Source: Beaufortia kweichowensis (Eukaryota > Chordata > Actinopteri > Cypriniformes > Gastromyzontidae). From it: a DNA stretch of 64,000 nucleotides. Below, one piece after another: positions 61,456 through 64,000 of this stretch. Location: assembly GCA_019155185.1 (NCBI GenBank), contig CM032800.1, forward strand, positions 11,848,001 through 11,912,000. The letters are read 5' to 3'. A program made the translations under genes and the position numbers. The notes under the pieces are model-generated. The model had not been told where the DNA came from. It did no database searches and worked only from the letters and a program-made list of their open reading frames with translations. Within the stretch, counting starts at the first letter, position 1. Each line of letters starts with the position of its first letter.

Positions 61456-64000
61456 GTAAGCGCGCTCGTGCCCGTTTATAAACTTATTCTAGTTATCGCT
61501 TGTGTCTGTCAGAGCTCGTTTGCTGTGGAAGTCGCTGAACTTCGACTTTACGATTTGTTTATTCTTTTATTGGCTTTATTTTTATTTATTCGGTCAAATT
61601 GTTGTCAGTCTAATGTGTCCGAGTACATTACATTTCAAATGCGTTTGCCATTAAAAGTCGGGGAAGGTTCGCGTCGTTAAATCATATGGTTAGCCTGTAG
61701 CATGCTAGCGTGAGGGAAATAAAACTAACTTGACAACATGAGGGCAGAGCTGCACACGCCTGCTTCCCAAACGTTTCATTTAACAAGTGTTTATTTCGTT
61801 AATACACAATAAATTACACTTTTACAGGTATAACTAGTGTGCTAGTTTAGTTGTCATGAGATGGCAAGACAATCCAACCAAATACATTACCGTTCAAACG
61901 TTTGAAAACACACTATTGTTTAGTGTTTTTTCAACATTTAGAATAGTAGTAAACTCACCAAAACCATTAAATAACAAAAGTGTAGCTGTGGGAATTAAAA
62001 GCATACAAAATAAATAACAATATAATTGGTCATCTTCAAAAGTAGAATTTGTAAAATCATACTCTTGACATTTTATCATCCAGCTTCTTGAGGTCTAAAA
62101 AGCTTTTTAATTGGCACTGAAGAAATTTTTATCTATGCTGGACTCTTATTGACTGATTTTTATTCATTACGTGGTCAAAGTTTTATCACACTTTGGTTTG
62201 CTCTTCTGGGTGACAGTCAGTAGTCTGTAAAGAAAACCAGCAGGTTACCGAAACTTGACAGTGAAAACCACCCAATCCTGTTTTGTAACAGCATGATACT
62301 ATTCAAATAATAATAGGAAAACTAAGAAGTGTTTTTTTCTTTCATCAAGAGGTTTTGATGTTTCTTGTAACTAGTTATACAAGTGGAAATATTTGGTCGA
62401 GCTGTTATTGATAGTGTTGTATTGACATGGCTTAAATTGAAGAAACAAACATAGAGGTACTTACTTTTAAAGTTTAGGATAGTTGATTCGTTTTAATGAA
62501 CGTTTTTGGTAGTTTATTTGTTTGCCAATAAAATACCAGAATGCCAGTTACAGAAAAATTAAGAACTAGAAAACAGCAGTCTATGGAAGCGGTCCAAAGC
62601 TGTCCTGTACTTCACTGTAAAGTAGGTGCTGGTAAGGCTAGTCTAATGTTACTTTTGCTTCTTGTACAATGCTATATGATCATAGATATAGCATATGTAC
62701 ACGACTCTCTACTTTTGTGACCCTACTAAGTCTTGTCAAGTTAAGTCTCAAGGGTATTTATAAAGCATGACAGTTTTCACTTCTGTATTCAGGCTAGAGG
62801 TGAAATGTTAGTTGTGTGATTCACACCTGCACTGCAGTCGGTTGTGCATTCATCGATACATTCATACATTCATGAAAGAGTTTGAATGAATGAAACAGCC
62901 TTTCCAAAAGAAATTTAGCTTTGTTCATATATTCATTATTTTGGACTGTATGCCACTGTGAAAAAGCTCTTGCAGAATACTCATTTTTTCAAATGAGGAA
63001 AACAGATGTTCTTTTACTGCATTCTTTCCTTCTACCTTGTTTCTTATCGTTCATTGGTGCTGCTTGTCCAACCATTATTTTTAGTTTCAACCATTATTCA
63101 GAGTACATGAACTCTATTAAGCCCAATGAACGTAATTATTGGATAGACCAGGATTAACTGTTTGAATCCTATTTCTCACAGAATTGATTGATTATTACTG
63201 TCTGCTGTGTTTTTGTAGAATTACTAGCTCAGGGAAAAATTAGTCTTGTTCATGATTAACATTTGCATTTACTTCCAGGTGGGAGTCTGAAAATGTTCTG
63301 TTCATACAGCAAATTACAGTCTGTATGAATGAGTAACCCAAGTCAAGTGATGAAGTTGACGTCACTCACTGGTGTTTAGTAACGCTTGTATAATATCACA
63401 CTATAGTACACATAGCCTACCTGTTTGGTGTTGACTGTGTATAACATTAGCATGGCATAAAGCAATTCTGCATCACGATTTGCATAATCTCCATCATCTT
63501 CATCTCATGTCAGGTGATGTGACGAACAACTAGTTGTCCAGCACAGTTATGTTCACACAGCAGGGCTTTGTCGAAAATATGGTCGTGAGTTCTGAAAATG
63601 GGTGTAATTTTACTCACAACCGCGTTCTGTAAGTGTGTCTTTGGAGAATTATAAATGAGGTACATGTTCTTTCTTCAAACTCAGTGAAGAGGATGAGTCA
63701 ACCATTGGAAGTGTTATAAACATATCATAGAGAATAATAATGAGTTTTGTGCATCCATCCAGGGAGCAGCCAGTTCTTATGATAGACTGTCACTGTTGTC
63801 AAAGTTGGGATTATTGAATATGTGCTGCCATGTCTGCAATAATTAAAACTGACATATGGTCGGTCTGCAGCCAAGTCTCAGCAAAACCGGAAATTCATAT
63901 GTTGGTTTGCACAAATAAGACTCTTTTCACATGGGAGCTGAGTGGGGCACTTAGATCTGGGCACATTCAGTTTTGAGTACTTGGTTAAATTCCAGAGTGA
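61456..64000 (+). other. Presumed first intron, no coding sequence seen
   Basis: AT-rich sequence after the 61455 donor. It contains a Tc1-like fragment (61885-62210). The remainder shows no supported exon, RNA gene or array. Short frames present at 61438-61680 and 62921-63157 lack resemblance to anything I know. Confidence 0.4.
61885..62210 (-). mobile_element. Tc1/mariner-like terminal fragment, copy 4
   Basis: ACCGTTCAAACGTTTGAAAA at the outer end, then TAGTAGTAAACTCACC, GTAGCTGTGGGAATTA and AGAATTTGTAAAATCATACT. The best-preserved of the four with copy 1. In the presumed first intron at the right end. Confidence 0.65.

Overview
The window is vertebrate genomic DNA, very probably from a teleost fish of the carp/zebrafish type. 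The genes are intron-rich with GT-AG borders. The repeats (SINE tails, Tc1-like ends, palindromic MITEs, an L1/Tx1-like LINE tail) are of the kinds common in cyprinid genomes, and the gene order overlaps the vertebrate CCNE2-TP53INP1-NDUFAF6 block. Species is not determinable from the window alone. All exon models below were built by hand from splice signals, reading phase and family resemblance.

Layout, left to right. (1) 1158-16142, plus strand: the 3' part (17 exons) of a type III classic cadherin with cadherin repeats, EGF and laminin-G domains, one membrane segment and a catenin-binding tail. It resembles the Hz-cadherin class known from birds and fish and missing from mammals. (2) 20208-23991, minus: cyclin E2, tail to tail with the cadherin, with a non-coding first exon and a TATA/E2F/NRF1-like promoter near 24.0 kb. 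(3) 25.35-32.9 kb, minus: tp53inp1, a p53-induced autophagy/stress regulator; the coding sequence as given carries one surplus base in a C run. (4) 38933-46730, minus: nagpa, the uncovering enzyme of the mannose-6-phosphate pathway, including a signal-peptide exon. (5) 47262-53640, plus: ndufaf6, a complex I assembly factor, head to head with nagpa across about 530 bp. (6) 58034-59086, minus: a single-exon class A orphan GPCR with unusual core motifs. (7) About 61.3-61.46 kb, plus: a probable untranslated first exon followed by the start of an intron, perhaps plekhf2 by synteny. A 5'-truncated LINE with 13-bp target duplications sits just upstream of it.

The genes do not form one pathway. ccne2 (G1/S entry) and tp53inp1 (p53 stress output) are linked only by conserved neighbourhood. 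nagpa (lysosomal targeting) and ndufaf6 (mitochondria) may share a bidirectional promoter. I found no unknown multi-gene system. The most notable points are the tp53inp1 frameshift and duplicated splice donor, a GC-AG intron in ndufaf6, a (TG)n 3' splice site in the cadherin, the atypical GPCR, the altered nagpa tail, and the LINE insertion next to a promoter.
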